A stretch of 64,000 bases of DNA from Acheta domesticus (taxonomy: Eukaryota; Arthropoda; Insecta; Orthoptera; Gryllidae). Of the stretch, positions 11,831 to 23,500 are shown piece after piece. Every line of letters starts with the position of its first letter. Position 1 is the first letter of the stretch. The notes below the pieces were generated by a model. The model made no database searches and was not told where the DNA came from. It saw nothing but the letters and a program-made list of their open reading frames with translations. The position numbers and the translations under genes are program-made. The stretch covers positions 172,973,612-173,037,611 of the forward strand of contig JAHLJT010000631.1 of assembly GCA_031308135.1 (NCBI GenBank), written 5' to 3'.

Positions 11831-14350
11831 TGGTGTAAGGAAAAGACAAGAGATCAGAAGGAAGAATTATTAATGAAAGACGAGATGGGGAATGAAAATA
11901 AAGGAGAGATTTCAAGAAAGAAGAAATTGGAACAAGGGCAGAAAGAATGGGCAAAGTACTGGAAGATGAAATTATTTGTGTAATTGAATAATACAGATAA
12001 TCAGACTAGAGGAAACTTCGTTGAGCAGACCGCCGCACTTGTCCCATACACCAAGGCAATGTGTCTGGCTTCGTAAGTGACAATGCAATCATGAACGCTG
12101 AGAAGCCCCGCGCAGCGATTTGACAAAGTAAAGAACTCCGCGGACGTGGCTCTGTCACTCATTCGATGTGACACGACTGCAGAAGATCACTGAGCGACAA
12201 TGAGTGGTTATATGAACTGCGACAAGAGCGACATCGAAAATATTTATTCCATAAATCAAAAGGCATAGATTTGCAATAATGCGTTTCCTTATAATATTAA
12301 ATATTCTAAGAATATCTATATCAGAATATTAAATATTTTTTAAGCTTTTAGAAAATGTTAATAAACCGTTTTTCTCGTCTTGTTTCGAGATATTCTCGAA
12401 AAACAGGAAGAGTACACCTTGAAATCTGCACTGAGGGGTAGGAAAATAAAATAGGGCTGGTTCTTCTGAAATCTTGTGGAGATAATGACCTTGTTCTGAA
12501 GAGTAAGTGTTCGAAATTGCGTAAGATCGAACATCGGTTGAGAAGTTTTAGTAGGACAGACAGAAGTATTTTTGTGTGTATGAATTATTTAATAAGATTA
12601 CCAAGGATCAGGAAAATATTTTGTAATATACACTTATAATACATTTTGAGTGTCCATTTAAACATTTAAATGCGTGTGGGAGAATATGCAGTTACACAGC
12701 TGGGAAGTATATGGGAGAATATGCGGGGAAACATGTGGGAAATCAAATTCATGTTTATTCTTAAGTGCTATTTTCACGGAACACTTACGGCTTAGCTTAC
12801 AGACTAAATACTTATGAACTAATCTAAATCTTACTTCCTTACTTATTCTTATTATTTAGATTTTCTGGTCTAGCATCGAACACTATTTACGTTATTTACA
12901 TTGAGTAATTTAAACTTTACAGTTTGAAAGGGCATTTCTATCTTGCTTTATTTTTGCACACATTCACTTATAAACTCGTAAACTCATAAAAACACTATTT
13001 ACGTGTCAAGAACATGGAGGAGCATATGGGGAAAATGCGGGGCAACATGTGGAGAAACATGCAAGTAGCAAGCCAGGGAAATGCGATAGGTGGGAAACAT
13101 TAGGGGAACGGTCGGAACTTGCTAAGAAATACCCCCCCTCCGATCGTGCTGGGAACATGCACGCAAACATGCGAGGGGATTAGTGAGGCCAGAGTTATAC
13201 TTCTTACGTCGTACTCTAAAAAATTCGATCTTTCTTATCTTTCTATTACAATTTTGAAGTTTCTGTTCTCTCTATCCCGTAGCATGGGTAGTCAGAAATG
13301 AACAAACATTTGAAAACTTAAATTGATTACCTGATTTTCTGTGAAATTTAATATCAATGCTTAGCAACTAAAAGAATGCTAAGAAATATTATCCGAAACT
13401 CAGTACCCGGCCTGAAATGCTGTAACGCACAGTTCAGGAGCTGGGGCAGTTGGAGGGTGGGTTTGCAGCAATTTTCACTCCTCCATTAAAGTATATTTAT
13501 CAAATTTGAGAGAAGGAGAGGTAAATTCAGAGTACTTGAAGATGACCGAGCCCCAGGGTAGAATCAAATTTGAACATGTAGAAGGTAAACTACAAAAGTT
13601 CTACCAAAAAGGAGTGATTTCAAGACCGAGAGGTGAAGATGTAATGCAATCATCAACTAGCCGAGGTGAATGCACCTCTCGGCTAGTTACGTGAATCTAA
13701 TGATTCATCGAAAAGAACTCGAGAATAAAAATTCGCCGGTTTGTGACCCATGAAAATCTCATTATCAGTTGCTGAGAAATTGCTCATGAGATCCTGAGAG
13801 CATTTAGGTGCACAGTACATGACCGCGTCAAAGACATAGCGTTCGTGTAGTCAGAGGGAAAATGCAAAGATCGTATCAGAGCATTCAGATGGACGAGCGT
13901 TAAGGGTACGTTGACATCTTCGGCCCGTTGTTGAAATGTTCCCATGCATCTGACGTCCTGTTCTTTCTGTCTCACGAAAATTCACACTAACATTTTATTG
14001 GATGTGTTGTACATCAATTCAGTGATACGGGAATGTTAACCAGAATTTGGAAACATTAAATACAAAATAAATTACGACAAAATTTTGCTTACCTGTCTCA
14101 AAGTAATACTAATTACAAAAGATTCGTATTATAACGAAAGTCTCTTGAGACCTTAATGTTCACCAAGGCATTCCAGTCGTATAAAAAGTTATTCCATTCC
14201 TACTAAAGTAAACAAAACAATTTTCGCATTTTTTTATTTTAAAAAATTAACGAAAAGGATTTTCTTTCAGTTGACTGGTACTTAATGAAGGATGAAATCC
14301 AAATAGCCAGTTATTGCTCGTCATATATTGATGGCCAACTAAACATAACG
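11831..14350. other. No supported gene; one strong hairpin
   Basis: No coding signal seen. At about 13655-13690 an inverted repeat (AACTAGCCGA..GGTG / CACCTCTCGGCTAGTT) with a four-base AATG loop could form a strong hairpin. The phrase GGGAGAATATGCGGGG and variants recur between 12670 and 13060. Confidence 0.45.
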
Positions 14351-14601
14351 ATTTTTTCCTCTTTCCCTACTATACGTAAGTACGTAGGTATAGTACAGGG
14401 AAAGTTATATAATGCTGCGCGAAAAAACGGCGGATTTTCGGCAGAAAAACTCTTATTACACGGTCATGGTAACGAAAAAGTGGATAAATTCAGGTTGATA
14501 AATTAAGAGAAAAAAATCTCCCAACATGTGGTGCAGTCAGAATCCCTGTTTTGTGGGTCGTTGATACCGAAAAACCAATTGAAAGCAAAACGTCTCTCCG
14601 T

Positions 14602-14665
14602 CAGTCTGTCCGAACGTCTGTCCGTCCGTCCGTCCGTCCGTCCGTCCGTCCGTCCGCCTGTCCGT
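14602..14665. repeat. (CCGT)n microsatellite inside Helitron copy A
   Basis: Tandem CCGT/CTGT tetranucleotides. The same position in other copies of the family carries only short versions of the array. Confidence 0.9.
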
Positions 14666-16510
14666 CCGTCTGTCTGTCCATCTGTCTGTGAACAACGTTA
14701 GCAACTAAACCGTTCAGCCAATATTCCCCAAAATTGATACTCCCCGATCGATCTGACTGATCTCCTGGCCCCTTGAATTTAAAACCGATATTTTATTTTT
14801 TTGTTGGGAGGGGGTACTTTACATGAAGTCCATAGGACATTTTCAAAATTTAAAAAAAAAAAACAGCTCCAATTTTTCTTTACGTTTCTTGCAAGAATCG
14901 AGTAAGATGCACTTATTAAGGTGGCATAAGTCCGATTTTCACGGTTAACTCTGGATTTTCGAAAAGAGCGAAAGTTTGAATTTTACTCAGCGTCTTCCTC
15001 CAACTATCAAATTGCAGATAGAGATTTTTCTTTCAAATAAAATTTGTTCTCCATAATGAGTTCTTTCGTTAAGGTCATGTACAGTTTTTTGAAATTGTTG
15101 TTTTTGCGCAATATTGTGTGCAATACGTGCAATTTTAAAAAATCACAAAAACAAGATTTTCTCAAGAACGGCTCCAAATTTTTTCTTTAAACTTTTGGCA
15201 GGGATAGTGATAAATGTACTCTATGAGATTACATATAGGCGATATTGCTCTATTCTTTTGTTTTTCAAAAATTGCAAAAAATGTATTTTATTTATGTATT
15301 TTACTTGTCTCCCATGTCGGTAATATTTACATTAAGGACAATTTGTTGACATTTTTATATTATTGAGTACTTGTGCTTTAAATAATGTCAAATAAAGTTT
15401 CTCAAAAACTCAACCGTTTTCTGTGAAAACCAGCGCAAAATTCGGCATTTTCAGAAACGCTCAAACGCCATTTTCTCAAAAATGGCTCCACATTTCTTCT
15501 TCAAACTTTTGGAACGGATAGTGCTAATTGCACTCTTTAATATGACGTAAGGTTTATTTTGACGTAAAGTTTGTTTTTTCAAAAATTACACAAATGTAAT
15601 TTTTTTTAAATATCTCTCACACCTTCAATATCCACATTACCAGCAATTTGTAAACATTATTATATTTGTGAGTGTAAGTGCTTCAAATAAAGTTTTTTGA
15701 AAACTCAAAAATTTTCTGTGGAAAAGAGCTTCAAATTTCGCATTTTTAGAAGAGATTAAACGCCATTTTCGTAAAAATGAATTCAAATTTTTAAAAGAAA
15801 ATTGCCATTTAGGACGAGGCTTTAGTGTTTTTTAATATTCTAAAATTAATATTTCCATTCTACCATTAAGAAACCGAAAAATTGAGAAAATGTCAAAAAA
15901 CGAGCAAAAAAACTCTGTACTTTGGGCAGCGATAGATGGCAGTTGTTTTTTTCAAAGTAATGTATTTATCAAAACTACATCTTCAAATAAGTACGTGCGT
16001 ATTTTTAAAAAATATGAGTAGTTTTTCTATAACTTCCTGACTAACATAATTGCCCGCTGTAAACTTACTGCGCTTCAGACAGCCGGATGCGTCATAAATT
16101 AGAATTTGCAATTTTGTATATTATTTCTTACCCTCAACATTTTGTTCTACATTTACACATTAATCTTTTAGAAATTATTTATTTTGAAATATTTGAAATA
16201 AAAATTGCTAGCTCTTTAAGGGAGTTTCGACAATGCAGGGAATGCAACAATGGAATTCCGTTTGGTAATCGAGATTTTTTTTGTTCATTTATTCTTGCTT
16301 GGCTTGAGGCCCTCAGCAGCCGTGAACGACTGGTACAGTAGTTGATTTTATTTGATACAGCAAGTTTGCAAGATATTTTCTTTTTTCGTGATTATTACAT
16401 TTTCAGAAGCATTGTATATTATACGGAAAGGCTAATCTCTTCCAGTCTGCTTAAGGAGGGTGAAAAAATTCTCTGGGTAATTTTCTTTTCAATCGTTTAC
16501 GATGAGGGTT

Positions 16511-16775
16511 CTATTTGCCAAGTTTGAAATGGGTAGCTGAAGGTATTCGAGAAATTTTGTTATAAAATTTTGCGGATAGAAGGGGAAAATGTAAAGTGAC
16601 AGGTGTGATACCGAGTTCTTGATGGATCTGAGAGTTTAGGATGAACCAGGGTGCTTTTGTGATTATTCTTAGGAATTTATTTTGGAATGTTTGGATTTTC
16701 TGAATATTTGTTTTGGATGCTGCGGCCCAGACAGGAGATGCATAACTTAATATAGGTCGTATCATTGTTTGGAAA
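16511..16775 (-). pseudogene. Jockey-clade LINE fragment, region after the reverse transcriptase
   Basis: The minus-strand frame shows the C-terminal region of Jockey-type ORF2, with motifs such as RPILSYASPVWAAA, IQTFQNKFLRII and APWFILNSQIHQELGI, and ends at a stop at 16511. It is joined head-to-head to an RT fragment on the other strand. The part between them, with the catalytic Y-A-D-D box, is missing, so the copy is dead. No poly(A) tail was found at its 3' (left) end. Confidence 0.85.
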
Positions 16776-17190
16776 ACCAAATGATGACCCAGGAAGCTAC
16801 CGCCCAATTAGTCTGCTATCCTCAATGGGAAAATTACTTGAAAAATGCATCCTCACCAGACTAAATAATCATCTCACCACATTAAATATAATACCACCTC
16901 ATCAGTTTGGGTTTCAACCTCAGCTTTCAACATACCACCAAATATTGCGATTGACAGAGGACATTATCGAAGGTTTTCATGATCATAAGCATACAGTTGC
17001 AGCACTCCTTGACATCGCAAAAGCTTTTGATACAGTATGGCACCCAGGACTGATATTCAAACTCCGGAGCATTGGCACTCCCCAATATCTCGCACGCATA
17101 ATAGAAGATTTTCTTAGTGAACGCACTTTTTCAGTGCGACTTCCTGGTGCACTCTCAACACCGTACCTCATCAAAGCACGAGAATTTCTG
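16776..17190 (+). pseudogene. Jockey-clade LINE fragment, reverse transcriptase domain (inverted part)
   Basis: About 135 plus-strand codons cover the start of a non-LTR reverse transcriptase: GSYRPISLLSS (block 1), HQFGFQ (block 2) and ALLDIAKAFDTVWH with the first catalytic aspartate (block A). It breaks off before the YADD block. Together with the adjoining minus-strand piece it forms one element whose 5' part is inverted relative to its 3' part, as expected from twin priming. Confidence 0.88.
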
Positions 17191-17538
17191 TGATTTACAT
17201 GTGTTACTGTTGCGACTTTATATAGCTGTATGGTATCAGGCTTCTTTTTCCAAAACAAGTTTACTAAACTTTTGTATTATATTTTTATGCAATTGTAGAA
17301 TTCACATAGTTTTGACAACACTGCGATGGAAACAGTGAGTTGTTCGCTTCTTGGTTGAATTGAACGGTTTCAAATAATAACTAAGATGTTAGTAGCGCAG
17401 AAAGTGCAATATTTCAATCCTACGTAGCTGTTTCCAATAACACGGGAAAGTATGTGCTGTTTTAGCACCACTAGTTTCTTCTTCCTTGGAGCAGACACGC
17501 TGCGGCACCGCTCATCCCATAGACTACCTAAAGGGAAG

Positions 17539-18044
17539 TAGTGATGCGATATTGACAACAGAACATCAATGCTGCCAAACATCGATGTTAATAATACATC
17601 GACCAAAAACCATTTATGTTTTGGAACATCGATGCTGATATATTACTTTGATGATGCCGTGTATATTACTTTGTAATTAAAATTTTACAGAAAACAGTGT
17701 TAAAAATGCCTCTCAATATGCGAAATACGAAGTAAATATTAGGGCATCTGAATTATCTTGGGCGAGGGATTATCTGCTCGATGCAGGTAGGATAAACCAC
17801 GTTTGTTTGGTTCGAATACATAAGATAGTGGTGCCATCAGTTATTATTTCGTATTTTAATTTTTACACAATTATGGTTATGGGAATTTTTCATCCACAAA
17901 CAAAACATCGAAAACAAAGAAACATCGATCACAAAACATCTATGTTCAAAACACATCGGCCTCAATATATCGATGTTTAAAACATCGATATTTTTATAGA
18001 AACGTTGATGTTTTGAAAACCTGGACATCGATGTCGCATCCCTA
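17539..18044. mobile_element. hAT-like MITE with TAGGGATGCGAC termini
   Basis: The termini are inverted: the left starts TAGTGATGCGATATTGAC and the right reads inward TAGGGATGCGACATCGATG. The flanks AAGGGAAG and GAGGGAAG match at 7 of 8 positions, an 8-bp target duplication as made by hAT transposases. Inside, the palindromic core ACATCGATGT and near variants recur many times, mostly toward both ends. There is no coding capacity. Confidence 0.82.
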
Positions 18045-18949
18045 GAGGGAAGACGCGTGTTGCCTGAACGCCATCGACACATCGCTCTCGAGCAACGAAC
18101 GCTATCTATGTACGCAGAGGCGTATCTAGACATGTAAGCGTCCTTGGTAAGCATAGAATTTGCGCCCCTGTTACGGTGCTTGAAATTAGCGTTGTTTTTA
18201 TTTGTTTTAGAGGGTTTCAGTTTCTGAACAGCGCCCCTTGTGAGTGGCGCCCAAGGCAAGTGCTATGTCTGCCGTAATGTAAATACGCCTCCATATGTAC
18301 TACATACGTCGTTTTCTTTGAAAGTATCCCCCACGTTTGCACCAGTGCTTTGAGATAGAGCAAGCCATTAAGTAAATTAATACAAACAATTAAATAGCAT
18401 TTATTTCATAGTTCCTTTCATTTGTTTTAGAGTTTTGACTAATTGAAGAAACCAGAAAACTTTTTTCGCAAACAACAAAAATAAGGGTTTTGGAAATATA
18501 ATATTCATTTTTGGGATTTTTATGATTTCACACCCGGATTTCTTGCCGCTGAAACTACTTACATTTGAATTCGCGTACAATGTCTTAAAGTTTTTAATAT
18601 TGACTGGTAAAGTGTCACTTCCGTTGCATATACCTTCCTGCATTCTATCGAATTCCCGCTCAGTGAAAGGAGGGCAACATTTAGATTTTGATTGCAGCCG
18701 GTGAAGTAACGCCCGGCGAGACAGAAGCTAAAAATTTCTCCCCGATGAAGAGTTGAGAGAACCAGAAAATTCATCACGGAATTATTTTCTCCTAGAGATC
18801 CTTCTCTCACGAAAAAGTCGTAGCAGCAGATAAGTTAAATCTCGTGCAATGGTTCAAAGACCATTTAATTAGATAAAATATTACTAGGTTGAATGTGATA
18901 TCACTCTCTGTGAGACAGAAAACGAATCAAAACTACAACGCAAGTTCTC
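18045..18949. other. No supported gene
   Basis: AT-rich DNA between the hAT-like MITE and the CpG island. Frames are short and match nothing I recognise. Confidence 0.4.
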
Positions 18950-19970
18950 CGGCATTAGGCAGACCTCACTGAGTCGGGCCAATGCACTTTCCCCCGGCAG
19001 CTTTTCCGCCGCCATCCAAAATTCCGCTTTGGGAGCGCCAGACGCGAAAGCGAGACGGCTCTAGGACCGCGCCGGGCGGGCGGGGCGAGGGCCGCGGGGG
19101 GAGCGCGGTTTTCACTACCGCCGGGGGCGCGGCGCAGCGCGGCGGAGGGGTTGCGGAGGCCGCGGCGCGGCGCGGCGCGGCGGGGCGGGGCGCGGCGGGA
19201 CGGGGCGGGGCCAGCAGCCGGGCGCGCGCCCCCGCTGCGCGCGCACGCGCCCGCCCGCCGCCGCCTCGCCGCTCCACGCACTTTCGATAGGTCCCGGGCG
19301 CGGCGCGGCGCGGGGCGCGAGGGGCGGCGACGGGCGCGCTGACCTCGCCGGAGGTCGAGGTCGCCGCCGCCACCGCCGCCGCCGCCGTCGCAGGGGATTC
19401 CCTGCCTGATCGATGCCAGACGGCGCGACCGGGCCGTGCCGAACAGCGCGCGCGCCGCCGCGGGGCGCGGGCGGGACGCTGGCGGCGCTAATTTTGAACG
19501 CCTGACGTCACGGCCCGTTCATGACCGGCCGGCGACGGAGGCGGCACCGATGCCTAGCGACCGGACGGCCGGATGAGAGGTGGAGCGGACGAGCCATCGC
19601 GTCGCTCGCCGGCCTACCTCCACCCGATCCACCTTTGCGATGCGGCTGCGAGCGCGCGCGTCCCGGAGCGGAGCGGCGCGGCGCGGCGCGGCGCGGCGGT
19701 GCGCCGCCACCGTCGCCGTCGCCGCCGCCGCTGCCAGGCGGACGCCCGCCGCCCCCGGCCGTCCGCTCGCCCGCGGTAAATATAGAGAATGCAGCGCGCG
19801 CCGCCGACCCCGCGGCCCCGCGCGCTCACGTGCCTCGCGCTCGCATAACGTGACGGCTGCGAATAAGTTCTCTCGCGAGTGCCGCCGCACGGCAACGCCA
19901 TACGTTAGCGTAATATCGTCGATTATCTCGAGCGCTCTGACGCGTGTTCTTTGCATAATTAGCGGCGGGC
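18950..19970 (+). promoter_or_regulatory. CpG island upstream of the CIMIP1 homologue
   Basis: About 1 kb of extremely GC- and CpG-rich DNA (GGCGCGGCGCGG arrays, CCGCCGCCG) in AT-rich surroundings. It contains a perfect CRE octamer TGACGTCA at 19503-19510 and a TATA-like TAAATATA at 19777-19784. It ends 475 bp upstream of the CIMIP1 start codon and is probably its promoter region, or a shared one with an unseen gene to the left. Long frames across it on both strands are Arg/Ala/Pro-rich and look like composition artefacts. Confidence 0.6.
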
Positions 19971-20054
19971 CGGATCTGATATCGGAAACTCAAAGCAGAA
20001 AGAATAAAAATTAAAGAACGCATAGCGAAGTTTGTGGCGATCGATGCGGTGCTG

Positions 20055-20060
20055 TATAAA
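20055..20060 (+). promoter_or_regulatory. TATA-like box (TATAAA)
   Basis: TATAAA in GTGCTGTATAAAACACAG, 390 bp upstream of the CIMIP1 start codon. It would place a transcription start near 20085 if used; an untranslated first exon would then be likely, because an acceptor-like sequence sits directly before the ATG. Confidence 0.35.
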
Positions 20061-20227
20061 ACACAGTATTGCCGACGATGTACAAACTGCGGAGCAGCTC
20101 TTTGTTGAATCTCCGCCGATCTCCACTCACTGCTGGTAGGGAACTGAAGCGAACTCGAGCACCGCCACGCTATCTCCCGGGGAAGCACGGAACTCGCTTC
20201 TTTCTCCTGAACCGTGGCGCGACTGCG

Positions 20228-20254
20228 ATTGGTTCTCTCCGTTGCTATAGAATC
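20228..20254 (+). promoter_or_regulatory. Inverted CCAAT box plus X-box-like RFX site
   Basis: ATTGG (20228-20232) is followed by GTTGCTATAGAATC (20241-20254). The second site matches the RFX X-box consensus GTHNYYATRRNAAC at 13 of 14 positions. RFX factors drive cilia genes, and such sites usually lie within a few hundred bases of the start codon; here the distance is about 190 bp. The gene downstream encodes a ciliary protein, so context and motif agree. Binding is inferred. Confidence 0.5.
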
Positions 20255-20444
20255 GTTTGTTGACAACAATCTACCCTCGGAGATAAAGGCGTTAACGATT
20301 ATACACCTTTCAGAACTCTGAACAATACTCACTCAACATACACGGTAATACCTTCGTAAAATATCTTATTAGAGCGGAAGTCCACGCAAAACCCTGAACT
20401 ACAGCCCAAGTACTCTATTGAATCTATCAATTATATTATCACAG

Positions 20445-20506
20445 ATGTGTGCAGCAAGGAACGGTTTCGCCAGATCCATTAATCAAGTGCGCCAGGACGG
20501 TGTGAT
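20445..20506 (+). CDS. CIMIP1: CIMIP1 homologue, coding exon 1
   Basis: ATG to the donor GTAAGT at 20507; 20 codons plus two bases. It ends in VRQDGV and shares a split Met codon with exon 2. Confidence 0.8.
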
Positions 20507-23500
20507 GTAAGTATTCACTAAAATATTTCCCGTTTTGGTGTTATTTTGATTTTTCTATCACATTTTAGGAGAGAAGTCATTTTTCTTGAAGAAAAAGCCC
20601 GAAAATCTTGGGAACGAAAATGGGGATATTTGAAAGAAGAAAGGAGGGTAGGTACTTTCGTAATAACCAGACTAGGGCCAGAACATTGGTCTTTCTCCCC
20701 GGCTCCCTAAACCTACCTTCAGACCTTCAGCTGGACCCTCTAAATCTCTTGTTGTAGGTAAGACTACATAAAGCATGACAATTTAGAAACTACTTTTCAA
20801 TCATAACATTTTTATCCGAAAATATTTCATTTTACATTTTTAGACATTTTTAGAAGAAAGTCAAATGAACAGTAATGGATCACTCCCTAACAACGCCCAC
20901 CTTCAGAATAACAATGTGCGACAGCAAGTACAGACGCCGTTTACATCCCTTCCTACGTCACCTCCAGTGCCGATAACTAGCCAAGGTGAGAAAAATTGAA
21001 CAGGGAATACTGAGTACGAAAGACTCCACCAACAAATGTGTAGACATCAACCAATGAACACCATTGTTTGTGAACTTCAAAAAATTACAATCAAATCCAT
21101 TCGAAGTTATTAACATAAAACATGTTAGTTCCGCGAACAATCAGCCTAATTAACGTCTTGAAAAATGTCAATAAAATGAAATATTAAGATGTTATATAAT
21201 GAATTTCTGATGTGAGCAGAAATTGAAAGAAATCTATGTAGCCTCTAGTCACTTGAGATGAGTCTACGGATTCGTCAAATATCCAGGAACGCAGCAAAAT
21301 GACAAAAACGGAAGTTTCGATTTTGACTAAAATATGCAAATATTTGATTGTGTTATTTCACTTTTTTAAAAGAATTTTGTTGTTAAATAATCAGCATATG
21401 CTTGAACGTAACACCACCATTCTTCACTTCATTCACGACCTAGCCTTCGTATACTCTTCGGCTATTTCGGTCACTCCTTCCCTTGAAAGTATTTCCCATA
21501 TTAATAACAGCTTTGTCAATCGACAAAATCTTTGAATAATTCACAATCAAGTTGTCTACGAAGATTAATTCATCTTGCCCGGCTGCTTCAATCGTCAACT
21601 TACCCGAAGCAACCGTACAAAATTAACACATGAAAGAAATATATAAACTACTCTTTTGTGATACTTTAATTCTATTACAAATAATGTTACCTACATATAA
21701 TTAATTTCTCATCTGAAATTATCTGTCTGTTGTATTGAAAATACAACATACTTATACATGATGGAAAGAAAGCACTGGCACGAACACAACATGGCTATTC
21801 CGCCGGGTTCATACGTGGTTACATTTGGAACTCTGTTGTTAATCAGTAACGCTGAAGACAAGCTATCTAGAATCAAATTTGAGATATTAACAATCCATCG
21901 TCTTACCAGACTTTCCCTATTCATACGCCATCTTTAACTGCAACTCATCTGTTTTGATTGTTCTTATCGGACAACGGACAGTTAAACCCGTCGGCCGTTA
22001 AGAATGGCTTTTTGTTCACATCTGATTACGTTAAGTCAATATAACAATAAAATATTTCGAAAAAATATTAGATAAATAATCTTTTTATTTTAATGCATGG
22101 CCACACTAATTGTGCCCGCCCCATTTTGAATAGCAATCGTAATTTCTGGCGATTCTGAATTCACTTTTGAAATCATTGAAAGACCCGCATTAAAAGCAAC
22201 GTCCACCACTCTAGATGAGGACCTCTATGAATAAGATTAAATGAATCCTTTTTACCTGATTCATTTCGCTATGTTCAAAGCCACAATAACAAAGGGGGAG
22301 AAAAAATTCTCAATGCTGGTCCCAATAAACTTTTCCAGTAACGATGTAACTTGATTTTCTGAAGGGAAAAATGATGGCAACAAAACATGGAATGTATTAC
22401 ACGGGAGCAAACATTTCTGATTATCAGACTTCGTCCACAACGCTCGTATTAATTTTTTAACTTTTAATTCAACTAAAGTTGGTAAAAGAGTGGGAAAAGG
22501 GATTCCGGGGCTCACGAAAACTTGCGCATATAAGCGTGTAGGTACAATAATAATTAAATATATGGAGAGCTAACATTCGTAAACGCAAAATCGAGATTCA
22601 TCAGAGCTTCCAGATTCCAATTTATTTAGGTTTTAAGAAAGCTGATTGCATTCTACCTCGTGAAAAACTCGAAACCCTGTTTTTTGAGGAAATAGAAATT
22701 GGGAAATGCGAACTTAGTAAAATGGCTCAAAAGCGATTTAAACGATGTAAGAATTTTTTGTTGACCTTTACTTATATACACCTGATAAATAAATATGACA
22801 ATCGATAAAAAGCACGAAATTATCTCATAAGAAACTACTTTATCACAAAAAATATCAAAAGTGGAGTGCTATATGACTTCTACAGGTCTTATGAACTTTA
22901 ATGAAGTTTTGTCTGCTCTGATTCTCAGCCGTACTTTCAATTCAAAGTATTGTCTGTGAGATATTTGATTCTCATTTCAATGTCTATCAACAATATAGCA
23001 TGTCGTGCAAAACTAAATATCCTAGTTATTCTTTAGAAAACACCCTCCGAAAGTCTGCCTTCGTTTGTGGCGAGACTCCACTGGGCGTCATCTTCCAATT
23101 CTTGTTTGCAATAAAATCAATGGTGCGCCTAAGGTGGGGGCTAATGAGGCTTCAGCCAATGATACTCATTCACAAATATATTTTTACTAATTTTTTGTAG
23201 TAACGTGTCATTAAATATCTCAATTGCAATCACAAATCAACGAATAAAAAAAAATTTTAATTTAGCATAATGAAAAATTCTTTACTCGAAAACATAAAGT
23301 CGGCTACATATTACATCCCCCCCCCCTTTCAGATAGTAGGCTTTTTTCACTTTTGGGCAAAAATGTGTTAAATTACTTTTTATACGAAATAAACGTAAAC
23401 AATAAACAAGTAGTACCCTATCTAATGAAAGTGCCTATTACAGAACACATTTCGCGACCCTAAAGTAAAAAGGTTCTATCTGCACCGCAGTAAATTTTAC

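Larger units (their letters stand above)
14351..17484 (+). mobile_element. Helitron-like element, copy A (with nested LINE)
   Basis: The 5' end carries a near-perfect palindrome at 14361-14403 (CTTTCCCTACTATACG... to ...AGGGAAAG), followed by the family phrase GTTATATAATGCTGCGCG. The 3' end is the perfect hairpin GTGCT-GTTTT-AGCAC (17463-17477), then CACTAGTTT. Inside is a CCGT tetranucleotide array (about 14602-14665). The stretch at 16050-16200 matches copy G at 62800-62960. A broken Jockey-like LINE (about 16511-17190) is inserted in its 3' third. No coding capacity of its own is visible. Confidence 0.78.

Noticed and set aside
18955..19373. Overlapping Arg/Ala/Pro-rich frames on both strands, 90-145 codons, continuing to about 20014
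   Set aside because: Open frames are expected in CpG-island DNA because stop codons are AT-rich. No family motif, and several frames are open at once.
20851..20853. Alternative acceptor for CIMIP1 exon 3
   Set aside because: Using this AG shifts the frame into a TGA after four codons; the AG at 20842-20843 keeps the family reading frame.
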